Shown piece after piece: positions 16,958 through 25,377 of a DNA stretch of 47,997 nt. Within the stretch, counting starts at the first letter, position 1, and every line of letters starts with the position of its first letter. Made by a program: the position numbers and the translations under genes. This DNA comes from Rhodospirillaceae bacterium (GTDB taxonomy: Bacteria; Pseudomonadota; Alphaproteobacteria; Rhodospirillales; UBA2165). Under the pieces are notes generated by a model. It ran no database searches, was not told where the DNA came from, and worked only from the letters and a program-made list of their open reading frames with translations. The DNA is taken from the NCBI GenBank assembly GCA_018674495.1, contig JABHAA010000059.1:1-47997 (forward strand). Direction: 5' to 3'.

Positions 16958-17797
16958 ATGCAAGAGATTGTAATTGAAGCCCTGCTCAAAGGCGTGTTTG
17001 TGCCTCTGGTTGTGGCATTTATGGCCGTCGGTGTCATCCGCTTCGGATTGGGCGAAAGGGCCGGTAAGAACCTGGCCGCCGCCGCCATCGCCGCTGGCGT
17101 TCTGACCGGCGCTGTGGCCATGAATGGCTGGCCGTCCTTTCCGCCCATCGCAGCATCGCAAAAAACCGTTTACCTTGTTTTATTCGGCGCTGTTCTCGGC
17201 GCCGGTATCGATCTTCTGGCCAGGCCGGCGTTCTTGCTGCGCGCATCGATCCTGGTTTGGCCGTTGGTGATTGTCGGCTGGATCGGCTGGCGGCAACTGG
17301 CATCAATGGACCCGGCGGTACTTTTCGAACTGGCTGTGATCGCCATCTCCAGCATGGTGATATTCTGGCTTCTCTTTGATGACAGCGTGCCAGATGCACC
17401 GGCGCCTCCGATAGCGCCGGTTGCCCTCGTTGCGGCTTCTATCGGTGCGACGATTGTCGCCTTTCTCGGCGAAACCGTGTCGCTTGCCCAAGGTTATGGA
17501 GCCTTGGCGGCGGCGGCGGGGGGGTATGCATTGTGGAATTGGCCGGCGCCCAGATACCCCTTTGGTGCGGCCGGGTTGCTCGGCGCCGCCAGCGCGTTTC
17601 TGGCGCTCACCACCATCATGTTCCTGTTTACCGAGACCAATAAATGGGCTCTGGCCGTGGTTCTTTTGGTGTTCCTCTGCCCGCCCGCTGCGCGCATGAT
17701 GCCCCTTGGCAAGAGCGATGCCTGGGCGCCGGTTATTGCCGGCATCACAAGTGCGATACCGGTCGCAATCGCCGTTGCAATCGCATCAGTCCTGTAA
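16958..17797 (+). CDS. Polytopic membrane protein, unknown
   Basis: The 279-residue protein is almost entirely hydrophobic, with about eight membrane helices and short loops, and one longer soluble loop with DDSVPDAPAPP around residues 146-156. I do not recognise the family and see no charged motif that would suggest a transporter mechanism. The ribosome site is weak, so a slightly different start is possible. It lies 57 nt before the YceI gene on the same strand and could be co-transcribed. Confidence 0.7.
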   Translation: MQEIVIEALLKGVFVPLVVAFMAVGVIRFGLGERAGKNLAAAAIAAGVLTGAVAMNGWPSFPPIAASQKTVYLVLFGAVLGAGIDLLARPAFLLRASILVWPLVIVGWIGWRQLASMDPAVLFELAVIAISSMVIFWLLFDDSVPDAPAPPIAPVALVAASIGATIVAFLGETVSLAQGYGALAAAAGGYALWNWPAPRYPFGAAGLLGAASAFLALTTIMFLFTETNKWALAVVLLVFLCPPAARMMPLGKSDAWAPVIAGITSAIPVAIAVAIASVL

Positions 17798-17854
17798 CAG
17801 GATACCGACGCTACCAACTTATAAAACTGAACCTACAGGGGAAGGAATTAGACG

Positions 17855-18436
17855 ATGAACCATTTCAAATTACTTGCCGTTGCAGCCGCCGCTTTGGCTT
17901 TGTTGCCGTTGGCTTCGGCGCCCACCTTGGCAGCCGACACCTATAAGCTCGATAAGGCGCATACGACTATCGGCTTTACCATTATGCGCCAGGGATACAA
18001 CAGACTGGTTGGCGGATTTCGGGAGTTTGGCGGTACGATTACGTTCGATGAGCAAAACCCGGTGAACTCCAAGGTCAGCGTTGATATTAAGACCTCGAGT
18101 TTTTATTCCGGATGGGCCGCCCGCGACAAGCATCTGCGCTCGCCGGCCTTCTTCAATGCGGCCGAGATTCCCAATATGAAATTCGTCAGCACGAAGGTCG
18201 AGAAGACCGGCGCCAAAACCGGAAAAATCACCGGCAATTTGACTCTTCTGGGCGTTACCAAGCCGGTAACGCTGGACGTCAAATTTAACCGCAAGGGCGA
18301 GCGTAAAGGCAAAACCTATAGTGGCTTTTCTGCCACCGGTTCCTTGGACCGCACCGATTGGGGCATGAACTTCTTAGCCAAGTTCGTCGGCCCTAAGGTT
18401 GATATCAACCTCGAGGTGCTTGCCGTTAAGCAGTAA
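17855..18436 (+). CDS. YceI-family periplasmic lipid-binding protein
   Basis: The 193-residue protein begins with a clear signal peptide (MNHFKLLAVAAAALALLPLA...APTLAA, cut near residue 27). The mature part has the lipocalin-like YceI pattern: YKLDKAHTTIGFTIMR, GGFREFGGTITFD, SGWAARDKHLRSPAFFNAAEIP, GNLTLLGVTKPVTLDV and DRTDWGMNF. YceI proteins bind isoprenoid lipids such as ubiquinone-like tails in a barrel. GGAAGGAA about 7-9 nt before the ATG gives a strong start. A terminator hairpin follows. Confidence 0.93.
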   Translation: MNHFKLLAVAAAALALLPLASAPTLAADTYKLDKAHTTIGFTIMRQGYNRLVGGFREFGGTITFDEQNPVNSKVSVDIKTSSFYSGWAARDKHLRSPAFFNAAEIPNMKFVSTKVEKTGAKTGKITGNLTLLGVTKPVTLDVKFNRKGERKGKTYSGFSATGSLDRTDWGMNFLAKFVGPKVDINLEVLAVKQ

Positions 18437-18471
18437 ATTCTGGCGCCCTCGGGCACCGATATGATTCGCAT

Positions 18472-18508
18472 AGCCGCGAGCCGGGCATCCCTGGCTCGCG
18501 GCTTCTTT
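18472..18508 (+). terminator. Rho-independent terminator after the YceI gene
   Basis: AGCCGCGAGCC and GGCTCGCGGCT form a perfect 11-bp stem (18472-18482 with 18493-18503) around a 10-nt loop. The stem is followed by TCTTT. It lies 36 nt after the YceI stop. Confidence 0.82.
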
Positions 18509-18569
18509 ATGGGCGTGCCTCTTTGCTGCAACTGCTCTAATATGATCGCCGGGCCCCGGGGGGAGAGTG

Positions 18570-19055
18570 ATGAAAAAAATACATGTGACGACCACCGTCA
18601 ACGGTGATGAAGTTGATTTTCTGTGCGAGCCACAGCAGACGCTGGTCGATGTGCTGCGCAACACGTTGGAGCTGACCGGCACCAAGGAAGGCTGTTCGAC
18701 CGGCGATTGCGGCGCTTGCTCTATCCGCTTCGATGGCGCTCTTGTGTGTGCCTGTCTGGTGCTCGCCGTCGAAGCCGATGGCAAGCAGATCGAGACCATT
18801 GAGGGCCTGGCCGGCGACGATGCGCTGCACCCTTTGCAACGCAATTTCCTGGAACTCAACGGTTTGCAATGCGGCATCTGCACGCCGGGCATTCTGATCG
18901 CCGCCAAGGCGCTTTTGGAGGCGAACCCCGATCCGTCCGAGACCGAAGTGCGATTCTGGCTGGCCGGCAATCTCTGCCGCTGCACCGGGTATGACAAAAT
19001 CATCCGCTCCGTCCTGGCGGCTGCCAAAGAAATGAGGGAGAGCGCGCATGCATGA
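18570..19055 (+). CDS. Molybdenum hydroxylase small subunit, two [2Fe-2S] clusters
   Basis: The 161-residue protein has the ferredoxin-like cluster Cys42, Cys47, Cys50, Cys62 (GCSTGDCGAC..) and the helical-bundle cluster Cys101-x2-Cys104 (QCGICTPG) with Cys136-x-Cys138 (LCRCTGY). These pass electrons from the molybdenum site in the xanthine dehydrogenase family. The ATG at 18570 has GGGGGAGAG 2-9 nt upstream. The end overlaps the large-subunit gene by 8 nt, so the two are translated together. Confidence 0.93.
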   Translation: MKKIHVTTTVNGDEVDFLCEPQQTLVDVLRNTLELTGTKEGCSTGDCGACSIRFDGALVCACLVLAVEADGKQIETIEGLAGDDALHPLQRNFLELNGLQCGICTPGILIAAKALLEANPDPSETEVRFWLAGNLCRCTGYDKIIRSVLAAAKEMRESAHA

Positions 19056-21309
19056 TATTCTGGAAAATAGTGGCTTCGATGCCGGCAAGGATCTGAAGAT
19101 CGTCGGCACCAGTCCGGTCAAGCATGACGGCCCCGACAAGGTCACCGGGCGCGCCAAGTTCGGCGCCGACTTGATGGTGCCGGGCGCCCTGGTGGGCAAG
19201 GTTCTGCGCTCTCCGCACGCCCACGCGGTCATAAAATCCATCGACTGCTCGAAGGCGGAAGCTTTGGCCGGCGTCAAGGCGGTGGTTACCGCTGGCGATT
19301 TCCCCGATTTCCCCCAAGGCACCATGCCCGGCGATATGACCCGCAACTGCATGGCGCGGGAAAAGGTTCTGTATGAAGGCCACGCTTTGGCCGCCGTCGC
19401 GGCGACATCCGAAAGCGTTGCCAAGGCGGCGCTGAAATTGATCGAAGTGGATTACGAAGTTCTGCCCCACGTGATCGATCCCGCCGCCGCCAAGGCGCCC
19501 GATGCGCCCATCTTGCATGACCATATTCGAACCAAGGGCGATGCGGATGCGGCCGATGCGCCCACCAACGTGACTGAGCGGCTGGATATCGGCATGGGCG
19601 ATGTGGACAAGGGCTTTGCCGAGGCCGACGAGATTATCGAGCGCGAGTTTACGACCGAGCCCATGCATCAATCCTATATCGAGCCGCAAGCCTGCGTTGC
19701 CCAGGTCGGTGATGATGGCCAGATCGATCTTTGGTGCTGCACGCAAGGCACCCACGTATTCCGCGACCGCTTGGCGACCTTGCTGAAAATGCCGTCTTCC
19801 AAGATCAAGGTTACCCAGTCGGAAATGGGCGGCGGCTTTGGCGGCAAGACAACGCTCTATGCGGAGCCCGCCGCCATCATGCTGTCGAAAAAAGCCCGCC
19901 GTCCGGTCAAAATCGTGCTCACCCGGTCCGAGGTGTTCCGCGCCACCGGCCCGGTTTGCGCCACCCGCTCCCGGATTAAAATCGGTGTCACCAATGCGGG
20001 CCGCATCACGGCGGCGGAGGCCGAGATGATATTCCAGGCCGGCGCCTTTCCCGGCTCCATGTTCGACAACGCGCCGAAAGCCATGTTCACCCGCTACAAT
20101 CTGGAGAACGTCAAAACGGTGTCCTACGAGGTGGTCTGCAACCGGGCCAAAGTGAACGCCTTTCGCGCGCCGTGCGTGCCGCAGGTGGTATTTGGCGTAG
20201 AAGGCATCATCGACGAGCTGGCCCAAAAGCTGGGCATGGACCCGCTGGAACTGCGCCTCAAGAATGCCGCCGCCGAAGGCTACAAAACAGTCTTCGGCGA
20301 GACCTTCGGCCCCATCGGCTATGTGGAGACGTTGGAGGCGGCAATGAATTGCGATCACTACAAATCGCCCGTGCCGGAAGGGCAGGGGCGGGGCGTTGCC
20401 ACCGGCTTCTGGTTCAACCGGGGCGGCGATACCACCGGCTCTTTGACCATCACGCCGGACGGCTCGGTGACGATCATGCTGGGAACCTCTGATGTGGCGG
20501 GCTCGCGCATATCCATTTCAATGATGGCCGCCGAAGAGCTTGGTATCCCGGTCGAAAAAGTGCGCGCCAATCTGGCCGACACGTCTACCCTCGGCAACAA
20601 CCGGGTGACGGCGGGCAGCCGCACGACGTTTTCGTCGGGCATGGTCATTATTGATTCGGCCCGTCAATGCATCGCCGAATTGGTGCGCCGCGCCGCCGAG
20701 ATCTGGGACGTGCCCGAAGACGGCGTTGTCTTCGAAGATGGTCAATGCCGCCCGGCGGGCTCCAACGTGGGCGAGTTCGATCCCCTTTCCGTCGCCGATA
20801 TCGCGGCTAAGACCAGCGTCAGCCACGGCGCCATCGCCGGCCATTCGGAAATGCATGTGACCGGCGCCGGGCCGGGCTTCGGCGTGCATCTGATCGACGT
20901 CGAAGTGGACAAGGAAACCGGCGGCGTGAGCGTCAAGCGCTACACCGTGATCGAAGACGCCGGCAAGGCGATCCATCCTGGGCAGGTGGAAGGCCAGTAC
21001 CAGGGCGGCGCCGCGCAAGGGGCGGGCTGGGCGCTCAACGAAGCCTATATGTACGACGAAGACGGCCGCATGGAGAATGCCGGCTTCTTGGATTATCGCA
21101 TCCCGGTGGCGTCCGATCTGCCGATGATCGATACGGTGATTGTTGAAGTCCCCAACCCCAATCACCCCTATGGCCTGCGCGGCGTCGGCGAGGTGCCGGT
21201 GACGCCGTCCCTGGGCGCCATGGCCAACGCAGTTTCCAACGCCATCGGCATTCGCCAGGTGAGCCTGCCCCTATCGCCGCCGCACCTGCTGGCACAGATA
21301 GACAGCTAG
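19048..21309 (+). CDS. Molybdenum hydroxylase large subunit (xanthine dehydrogenase family)
   Basis: The 753-residue molybdopterin subunit has the ald_Xan_dh_C fold at about 25-135, GGGFGGKT at 261-268, AFRAPCVPQ at 371-379 and the catalytic Glu715 in GVGEVPV. AFRAPC differs from the CSFR of CO dehydrogenase, so the substrate is more likely an aromatic, N-heterocyclic or aldehyde compound hydroxylated with water. No gene for the usual FAD subunit lies within several kb on either side, so electrons may go to a cytochrome or quinone, as in isoquinoline or nicotinate hydroxylases. No XdhC-type maturation factor is seen either. Confidence 0.92.
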   Translation: MHDILENSGFDAGKDLKIVGTSPVKHDGPDKVTGRAKFGADLMVPGALVGKVLRSPHAHAVIKSIDCSKAEALAGVKAVVTAGDFPDFPQGTMPGDMTRNCMAREKVLYEGHALAAVAATSESVAKAALKLIEVDYEVLPHVIDPAAAKAPDAPILHDHIRTKGDADAADAPTNVTERLDIGMGDVDKGFAEADEIIEREFTTEPMHQSYIEPQACVAQVGDDGQIDLWCCTQGTHVFRDRLATLLKMPSSKIKVTQSEMGGGFGGKTTLYAEPAAIMLSKKARRPVKIVLTRSEVFRATGPVCATRSRIKIGVTNAGRITAAEAEMIFQAGAFPGSMFDNAPKAMFTRYNLENVKTVSYEVVCNRAKVNAFRAPCVPQVVFGVEGIIDELAQKLGMDPLELRLKNAAAEGYKTVFGETFGPIGYVETLEAAMNCDHYKSPVPEGQGRGVATGFWFNRGGDTTGSLTITPDGSVTIMLGTSDVAGSRISISMMAAEELGIPVEKVRANLADTSTLGNNRVTAGSRTTFSSGMVIIDSARQCIAELVRRAAEIWDVPEDGVVFEDGQCRPAGSNVGEFDPLSVADIAAKTSVSHGAIAGHSEMHVTGAGPGFGVHLIDVEVDKETGGVSVKRYTVIEDAGKAIHPGQVEGQYQGGAAQGAGWALNEAYMYDEDGRMENAGFLDYRIPVASDLPMIDTVIVEVPNPNHPYGLRGVGEVPVTPSLGAMANAVSNAIGIRQVSLPLSPPHLLAQIDS

Positions 21310-21639
21310 AGCATTCTGCATTTAGATCGAAGCATATCCGAAAAAATTTGAATTGGTTTACGCATTCCTGTCGTGAGAATTCGTCCAGGAGTATGCCGAT
21401 CCGCCGGGTCCTTGTGGCTGCCCAGGATGCCGGCAATGACGAGGCCGCCGACCTAGATTATTGATATAAGCTATTATTATATAACGATAATACGAATTGG
21501 GTTCGTTTCGTAGTTCCCCCAATATGACGATTGGGACTCCATTTCGTGACTGGCTTTTAATTCGTGACAGTATACTAATAAAAGCATATTGAAATTGTTA
21601 ATTAGTATACTGTCACGAATTAACAGCGGGCGCGCAACC
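21310..21639. other. Gene-free stretch between convergent genes
   Basis: No gene is seen between the molybdenum enzyme and the UbiD gene. It holds a GC-rich piece around 21370-21450 with no coding signal, then AT-rich DNA containing a long perfect palindrome (listed separately). Confidence 0.6.
21557..21623. repeat. Perfect 23-bp inverted repeat, possible miniature mobile element
   Basis: The arm at 21557-21579 (TTAATTCGTGACAGTATACT plus AAT) and the arm at 21601-21623 are exact reverse complements, with a 21-nt loop. The AT-rich arms have no T-tract after them, so this is not a typical terminator, although its place between convergent genes would allow that. A partial further copy, TTTCGTGACTGGC, occurs just upstream at 21542. 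The form suggests a REP/MITE-like unit moved by a transposase encoded elsewhere. Confidence 0.75.
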
Positions 21640-23082
21640 TTACGACTTGTCGATGCGTAGTTGGGCGCGGCGGGGGATATCGAAGTCGGGCAGGCCTGCC
21701 GATTTCCAGCTTTCCAAGGCCTTCATCATGATGTCTTTGTGAGGCAGGGAGAAATCATCTTCGGGGACGCTGCGGGTGGCATCGACGACGATTTTTGAGC
21801 CCATTTTCACGCCATCGACGGCCTCGACCGAGGGATCCATGGCGCTGCGCATGAAGACATTGTCGATAATGACGGTATCGCGGGATGGATTGTAGCGGGC
21901 GTTCATCACCCAATCCAAATGCCGGGTATCGCGGATATCCACGTCCTCATCGACGACGGTGATCCGTTTCAAGGCGCTGACCTCGGCGGCCAGGCGGCCG
22001 ATTTTCATGCCGTGGCCGGGATATTGGGGTGTCATGGCGATCACCCCGTGGGCCATCTGGCCGCCATAGGTGAGATCGTAATGCAGATCGTGAACATGGC
22101 GTTCGCCCATATCGTGGCGGATAATTTTTAACGTCAGTGCGGCGTTGGCGTGGCTTTGCAGGACCGTTGATTCCGACGGCGGCATCTGGCTGGAGATGCC
22201 GTAATAGATGGCATCCGAGCGCCGCGTAATGGCGGTGATGGTGGCCACCGGCTTATCGCTGCCCGGGTTCATGAAGCCGAGGTTTTCGCCGAACGGGCCT
22301 TCGGGGGCCATATCGCCGGGCTGCAACAATCCCTCGACAATGATCTCGGCGTTGGCCGGCACCATAATGTCGTTGGTGACGCATTTGACCAGCTCTATGG
22401 GCGCGCCTTGCAGCCCGCCCGCGATGGCCATTTCCTGCACGCCCGTCGGCAGGGTCGCGACCGAGGCGAGCTGGAACGCCGGCTCGGCGCCAATCACCCA
22501 GGCGATGGGAGCCGGCTTGCCTTGGGCCCACCAGGTGGCGCATTGGCCATGGCCGCCGCGCCCGGGCGCCAAATTAACCACGGCCCGGTCATCGGCCAGC
22601 ACCTGCGTCCGGTAGACGCCGGTGTTCTGGTTGCCCGTTCCAAATTCCGCGGTCATCACGGTGGTGGTCAGGTACGGGCCCGCATCTTTGCCCGGCGTCC
22701 AGGTGGGGATCGGCAGATCGCCCAGGCGCGCATCGGCGCCGGTGAAAACAACTTCCTGGCAAGGCGCGGATTGCACCGTCACCGGGGCCAGCGGATTGAC
22801 CAGTGCGCTCTCCCAGCGGGGATTGATCTCCGCTTCTTCGAGGCCCAGGGCCAACGCGTAGGCTTTGCGCGATGCGCCCAACGCGCCGGAACAAAGGGAC
22901 AGGTCCGAGCCTTCCACATTTTCAAACAAAATCCCGAAGCGTTCGTCGTCGGAGAGACCCTGGAAGGCCCATTTCACCATGGCGGCGGGCTCCCAGCTTG
23001 GATCGACCGGTTTCGAGACCCGGCGTAGCAAGCCCTGCTGCTCGGCAACGGCAGCGAAATCGCGGAAGGTGCGGTAACTCAT
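21640..23082 (-). CDS. UbiD-family prenyl-FMN decarboxylase
   Basis: The 480-residue protein shows the UbiD/Fdc layout: a binding domain (about 1-125), the prFMN/metal site NTGVYR with Arg158, and the acid pair Glu261 and Glu266 in PEGPFGENLG. Arg158, Glu261 and Glu266 match the Arg-Glu-Glu triad of fungal Fdc1 with the same 5-residue spacing. The family decarboxylates or carboxylates unsaturated and aromatic acids. The required cofactor maker UbiX is not encoded in the window. AAGGAGA precedes the ATG by about 8 nt. It is the last gene of a four-gene minus-strand operon, 12 nt after an LLM monooxygenase. Confidence 0.92.
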   Translation of the reverse strand: MSYRTFRDFAAVAEQQGLLRRVSKPVDPSWEPAAMVKWAFQGLSDDERFGILFENVEGSDLSLCSGALGASRKAYALALGLEEAEINPRWESALVNPLAPVTVQSAPCQEVVFTGADARLGDLPIPTWTPGKDAGPYLTTTVMTAEFGTGNQNTGVYRTQVLADDRAVVNLAPGRGGHGQCATWWAQGKPAPIAWVIGAEPAFQLASVATLPTGVQEMAIAGGLQGAPIELVKCVTNDIMVPANAEIIVEGLLQPGDMAPEGPFGENLGFMNPGSDKPVATITAITRRSDAIYYGISSQMPPSESTVLQSHANAALTLKIIRHDMGERHVHDLHYDLTYGGQMAHGVIAMTPQYPGHGMKIGRLAAEVSALKRITVVDEDVDIRDTRHLDWVMNARYNPSRDTVIIDNVFMRSAMDPSVEAVDGVKMGSKIVVDATRSVPEDDFSLPHKDIMMKALESWKSAGLPDFDIPRRAQLRIDKS

Positions 23083-23094
23083 AGGGTCGTCTCC

Positions 23095-24129
23095 TTATCT
23101 TGCCGCCAGCGCGGGCATGACCTCGGTGGTAAACAAATTCAGGGAATGCATTTCCTGTTCGTGCGTCAGGCAGCCCCAGGCGAGCTGGCAGACCAGATAA
23201 TTGACGGCGGCGAGTTGGTCGAGCTGGCTCGAAAGCTTGTCCAGCACGGTCGCTGCGGTGCCGACCACGCAGACGCCTTTCTCGCACGCCTCGTCATAGT
23301 CGGCGATGATCATGCCAGTGATCGGCGTTGCGTTATTGACCAGCCACAATTTGACCAGACTGTTATACCAATACGCATAGGCCGGGCGGGCGAGCCGTTC
23401 CGCTTCGGCGTCGGTTTCGGCGATGAACATATGGCGGCTTACGCCGACCAGGGGATCGGTGACGGGTCCATTTTTGCGGCGCGGCTCGTCTTTGGCTTCC
23501 TCCCACATATCGGCGTAGAGCGACACCAGCCCGGCCACCCGCTCGGTGGCGCCAAGGGTTACGACGTTCATACCGTTTTGGGCGGAAAAGCGCGCGCCGT
23601 GTTCGTTGCCGGCGCCGTACCAAAGCGGCGGATAGGGCTTTTGCAGCGGCTCCAGCTCCATGGGCACGTCGGTGAACTGATGGTATTTGCCGTCATGGCT
23701 GAGGCTTTTGCTGGTGAGCCCCTTGAGCAGGATATCCATATATTCTTCGGACATGTCGCGGGTGGCGTCCGGCTCGACGCCGTAATAGGCCACTTCATAT
23801 GGGGAGATGCCGCGCCCGATACCGATGTCGAGGCGCCCGTTGGACAGATGATCGACCATGCAAATCTCGTCGATCAAGCGCAGCGGGTGATAGAGGGGCA
23901 GCATGTAAATCAATGGACCCATGCGGATGGTTGAAGTTTCCCGCGCCATGGCTGCCATGAAGACGTTCGGCGACGGCGTCATGCCGAGCGGCGTCTGGTG
24001 ATGCTCGGCCATGTGGTAGCAGTAAAAGCCGGCTGCTTCGACGGCGCGGATGAATGTCATCCGGTCTTCGTAAAATGGCGCCAGCGGCTCGCCGCGCGCA
24101 TCGATATGATCGAAAATTCCAAACTGCAT
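23095..24129 (-). CDS. LLM-class flavin-dependent oxidoreductase (paralogue 1)
   Basis: The 344-residue protein has the bacterial luciferase-like TIM-barrel pattern: MQFGIFDHID at the start, AEHHQTPLGMTPSP at about 41-54, LPLYHPLRLIDEICMVDHLSNGRLDIGIGRG at about 79-110 and the YPPLWYGAG region near 170. Such enzymes use reduced flavin from a partner reductase to oxygenate or open substrates. The start at 24129 is fixed by GGGAGGGAAAG just upstream; a longer frame extends to 24597 but runs through the next gene. It lies 17 nt after the ThDP beta subunit and 12 nt before UbiD, so it works in the same operon. No flavin reductase gene is seen. Confidence 0.92.
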   Translation of the reverse strand: MQFGIFDHIDARGEPLAPFYEDRMTFIRAVEAAGFYCYHMAEHHQTPLGMTPSPNVFMAAMARETSTIRMGPLIYMLPLYHPLRLIDEICMVDHLSNGRLDIGIGRGISPYEVAYYGVEPDATRDMSEEYMDILLKGLTSKSLSHDGKYHQFTDVPMELEPLQKPYPPLWYGAGNEHGARFSAQNGMNVVTLGATERVAGLVSLYADMWEEAKDEPRRKNGPVTDPLVGVSRHMFIAETDAEAERLARPAYAYWYNSLVKLWLVNNATPITGMIIADYDEACEKGVCVVGTAATVLDKLSSQLDQLAAVNYLVCQLAWGCLTHEQEMHSLNLFTTEVMPALAAR

Positions 24130-24146
24130 GGTCTTTCCCTCCCCTG

Positions 24147-24755
24147 TCAGATGACCGCTTCGGCCCCAAGCAACGCACGGCGGAAGCGGTTTTTCAAGTG
24201 CACACCGTCTTTCGGCGGCAACACGAAATCCAATTTCTTGGCGCGCACCTTGACGACGTGCAGGACCGGTCCTGTTGCTTCCAATATGACTGGCAAGGCG
24301 GCGTCCAGCTCTGCCTGGTTCAGCACCAGGCCGGTCACAGGAATTCCGCAAGCGGCGGCGACGGCGGCCAGGTCCGTTGTCCCAGCGGTGTGGGTGATCT
24401 GCATGCCGGTCTCGCCATAGCGTTCGTTGTCGATGATCACGATAGACAGGTTGGCGGGCGCCTGCATTGCGGCGGTGGCGAGGCTGCCCATCCCCATCAG
24501 GGCTTCGCCGTCGCCGGTGATCACCAATACACGCCGTTCCGGCTGTGCCAGGGCGAGGCCCAATCCCATGGCGACGGCGCCGCCCATGGCGCCCCACAGG
24601 GGAAAGTTCAAATCCCGGTCGCCGGCGGCGGTGACATCCCAGGCAGTGGAACCGAGCCCGGCGATGACCAAAAGATCGTCCTGCCCTTCTGTGATCTGGC
24701 GGACCACGTCCCTGCGCGCCAAGGGATAATCGTCACTTCGCCGGTCTTCGCTCAT
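24147..24755 (-). CDS. ThDP-dependent decarboxylase, beta (cofactor) subunit, ComE/Ppd-like
   Basis: The 202-residue protein is the ThDP-binding half of a 2-oxoacid decarboxylase: GDG at 81-83 and Asn110 (IIDNERYG) form the metal-diphosphate motif, and GETGMQITHTAGTTDLA follows. This matches the beta subunit of sulfopyruvate decarboxylase or the C-terminal half of phosphonopyruvate decarboxylase. Its ATG overlaps the stop of the alpha gene by 4 nt (ATGA), which fits a tight two-subunit enzyme. The substrate here is not clear; no coenzyme M or phosphonate genes are nearby. Confidence 0.88.
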   Translation of the reverse strand: MSEDRRSDDYPLARRDVVRQITEGQDDLLVIAGLGSTAWDVTAAGDRDLNFPLWGAMGGAVAMGLGLALAQPERRVLVITGDGEALMGMGSLATAAMQAPANLSIVIIDNERYGETGMQITHTAGTTDLAAVAAACGIPVTGLVLNQAELDAALPVILEATGPVLHVVKVRAKKLDFVLPPKDGVHLKNRFRRALLGAEAVI

Positions 24756-25273
24756 TTCCCGCCTCCCTGGTCGAAGGTTTTGACCGGGCTTAGGCTCTGA
24801 TGCAGTAGCAAGGCCGCCATACCGCCGCCGGAATAGGCCATGTCCAGGGTCGCCGCCGCCATCGGGGCCACGTCTTCGGCGGCGGCCGCCGTCATGGTCT
24901 CAACCGCGGCGGTGTTCAATTGCGCCTCCGCCGTCTGGCCCATGGGGAATTGCCAAGGATTAAACTCGTGCCACTGGCCGCGCATGGTGACGAACAATGG
25001 TAGCGGAAAGCGACAGGTGGCGGCCAGGGACAGCATGTTGATACAATTGCCGACGCCGGACGACTGCATCAGCAGCACGCCTTTCGCTCCGCCCAGCCAG
25101 GCCCCGGCGAGCAGCGCTACGCCCTCTTCTTCAGTGGTCAGTGGCACGGCGCGAATTTCGTTATCGGCGACGCAAGCCTCGATCAGGGCGCTATGGCCGG
25201 CGTCCGGCACATAAGCCACCATGGCGACATCGTTCGCCTTGAAAGCGCCAAAAATATCCTGCCACCAGTTCAT
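24752..25273 (-). CDS. ThDP-dependent decarboxylase, alpha (pyrimidine-domain) subunit, ComD/Ppd-like
   Basis: The 173-residue protein is the other half of the split enzyme. The activating Glu lies in TTEEEGVALLAGAWLGG (about 48-50), and VLLMQSSGVGNCINMLSL is the typical substrate-side loop. The family decarboxylates 2-oxoacids with a polar 3-substituent. It is the first gene of the operon alpha, beta, LLM oxygenase, UbiD, and is divergent from the hydrolase-LLM pair 104 nt away. GAGG stands about 9 nt before the ATG. Confidence 0.87.
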   Translation of the reverse strand: MNWWQDIFGAFKANDVAMVAYVPDAGHSALIEACVADNEIRAVPLTTEEEGVALLAGAWLGGAKGVLLMQSSGVGNCINMLSLAATCRFPLPLFVTMRGQWHEFNPWQFPMGQTAEAQLNTAAVETMTAAAAEDVAPMAAATLDMAYSGGGMAALLLHQSLSPVKTFDQGGGK

Positions 25274-25377
25274 TGTTCATGCCTCATCATTGCCGCCGCA
25301 CCCGGCGCACAATATCAACTTGTTGCGACGTTGCGGAACAAATATCATCGCCCGGAAACCGCTTAGGGAGACCGCCG

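Noticed and set aside
19000..20358. Long open frame (452 codons) on the minus strand
   Set aside because: It is the antisense of the molybdenum hydroxylase large subunit, has composition typical of a shadow frame and no family motif.
23095..24597. A 500-residue protein on the minus strand
   Set aside because: The first 156 codons run through the ThDP subunit gene in another frame; the LLM protein starts at 24129 with a strong ribosome site and a complete family N-terminus.
24147..25273. Sulfopyruvate decarboxylase for coenzyme M synthesis
   Set aside because: The subunits are of that family, but no other coenzyme M or sulfonate genes are present, so the specific substrate is not claimed.
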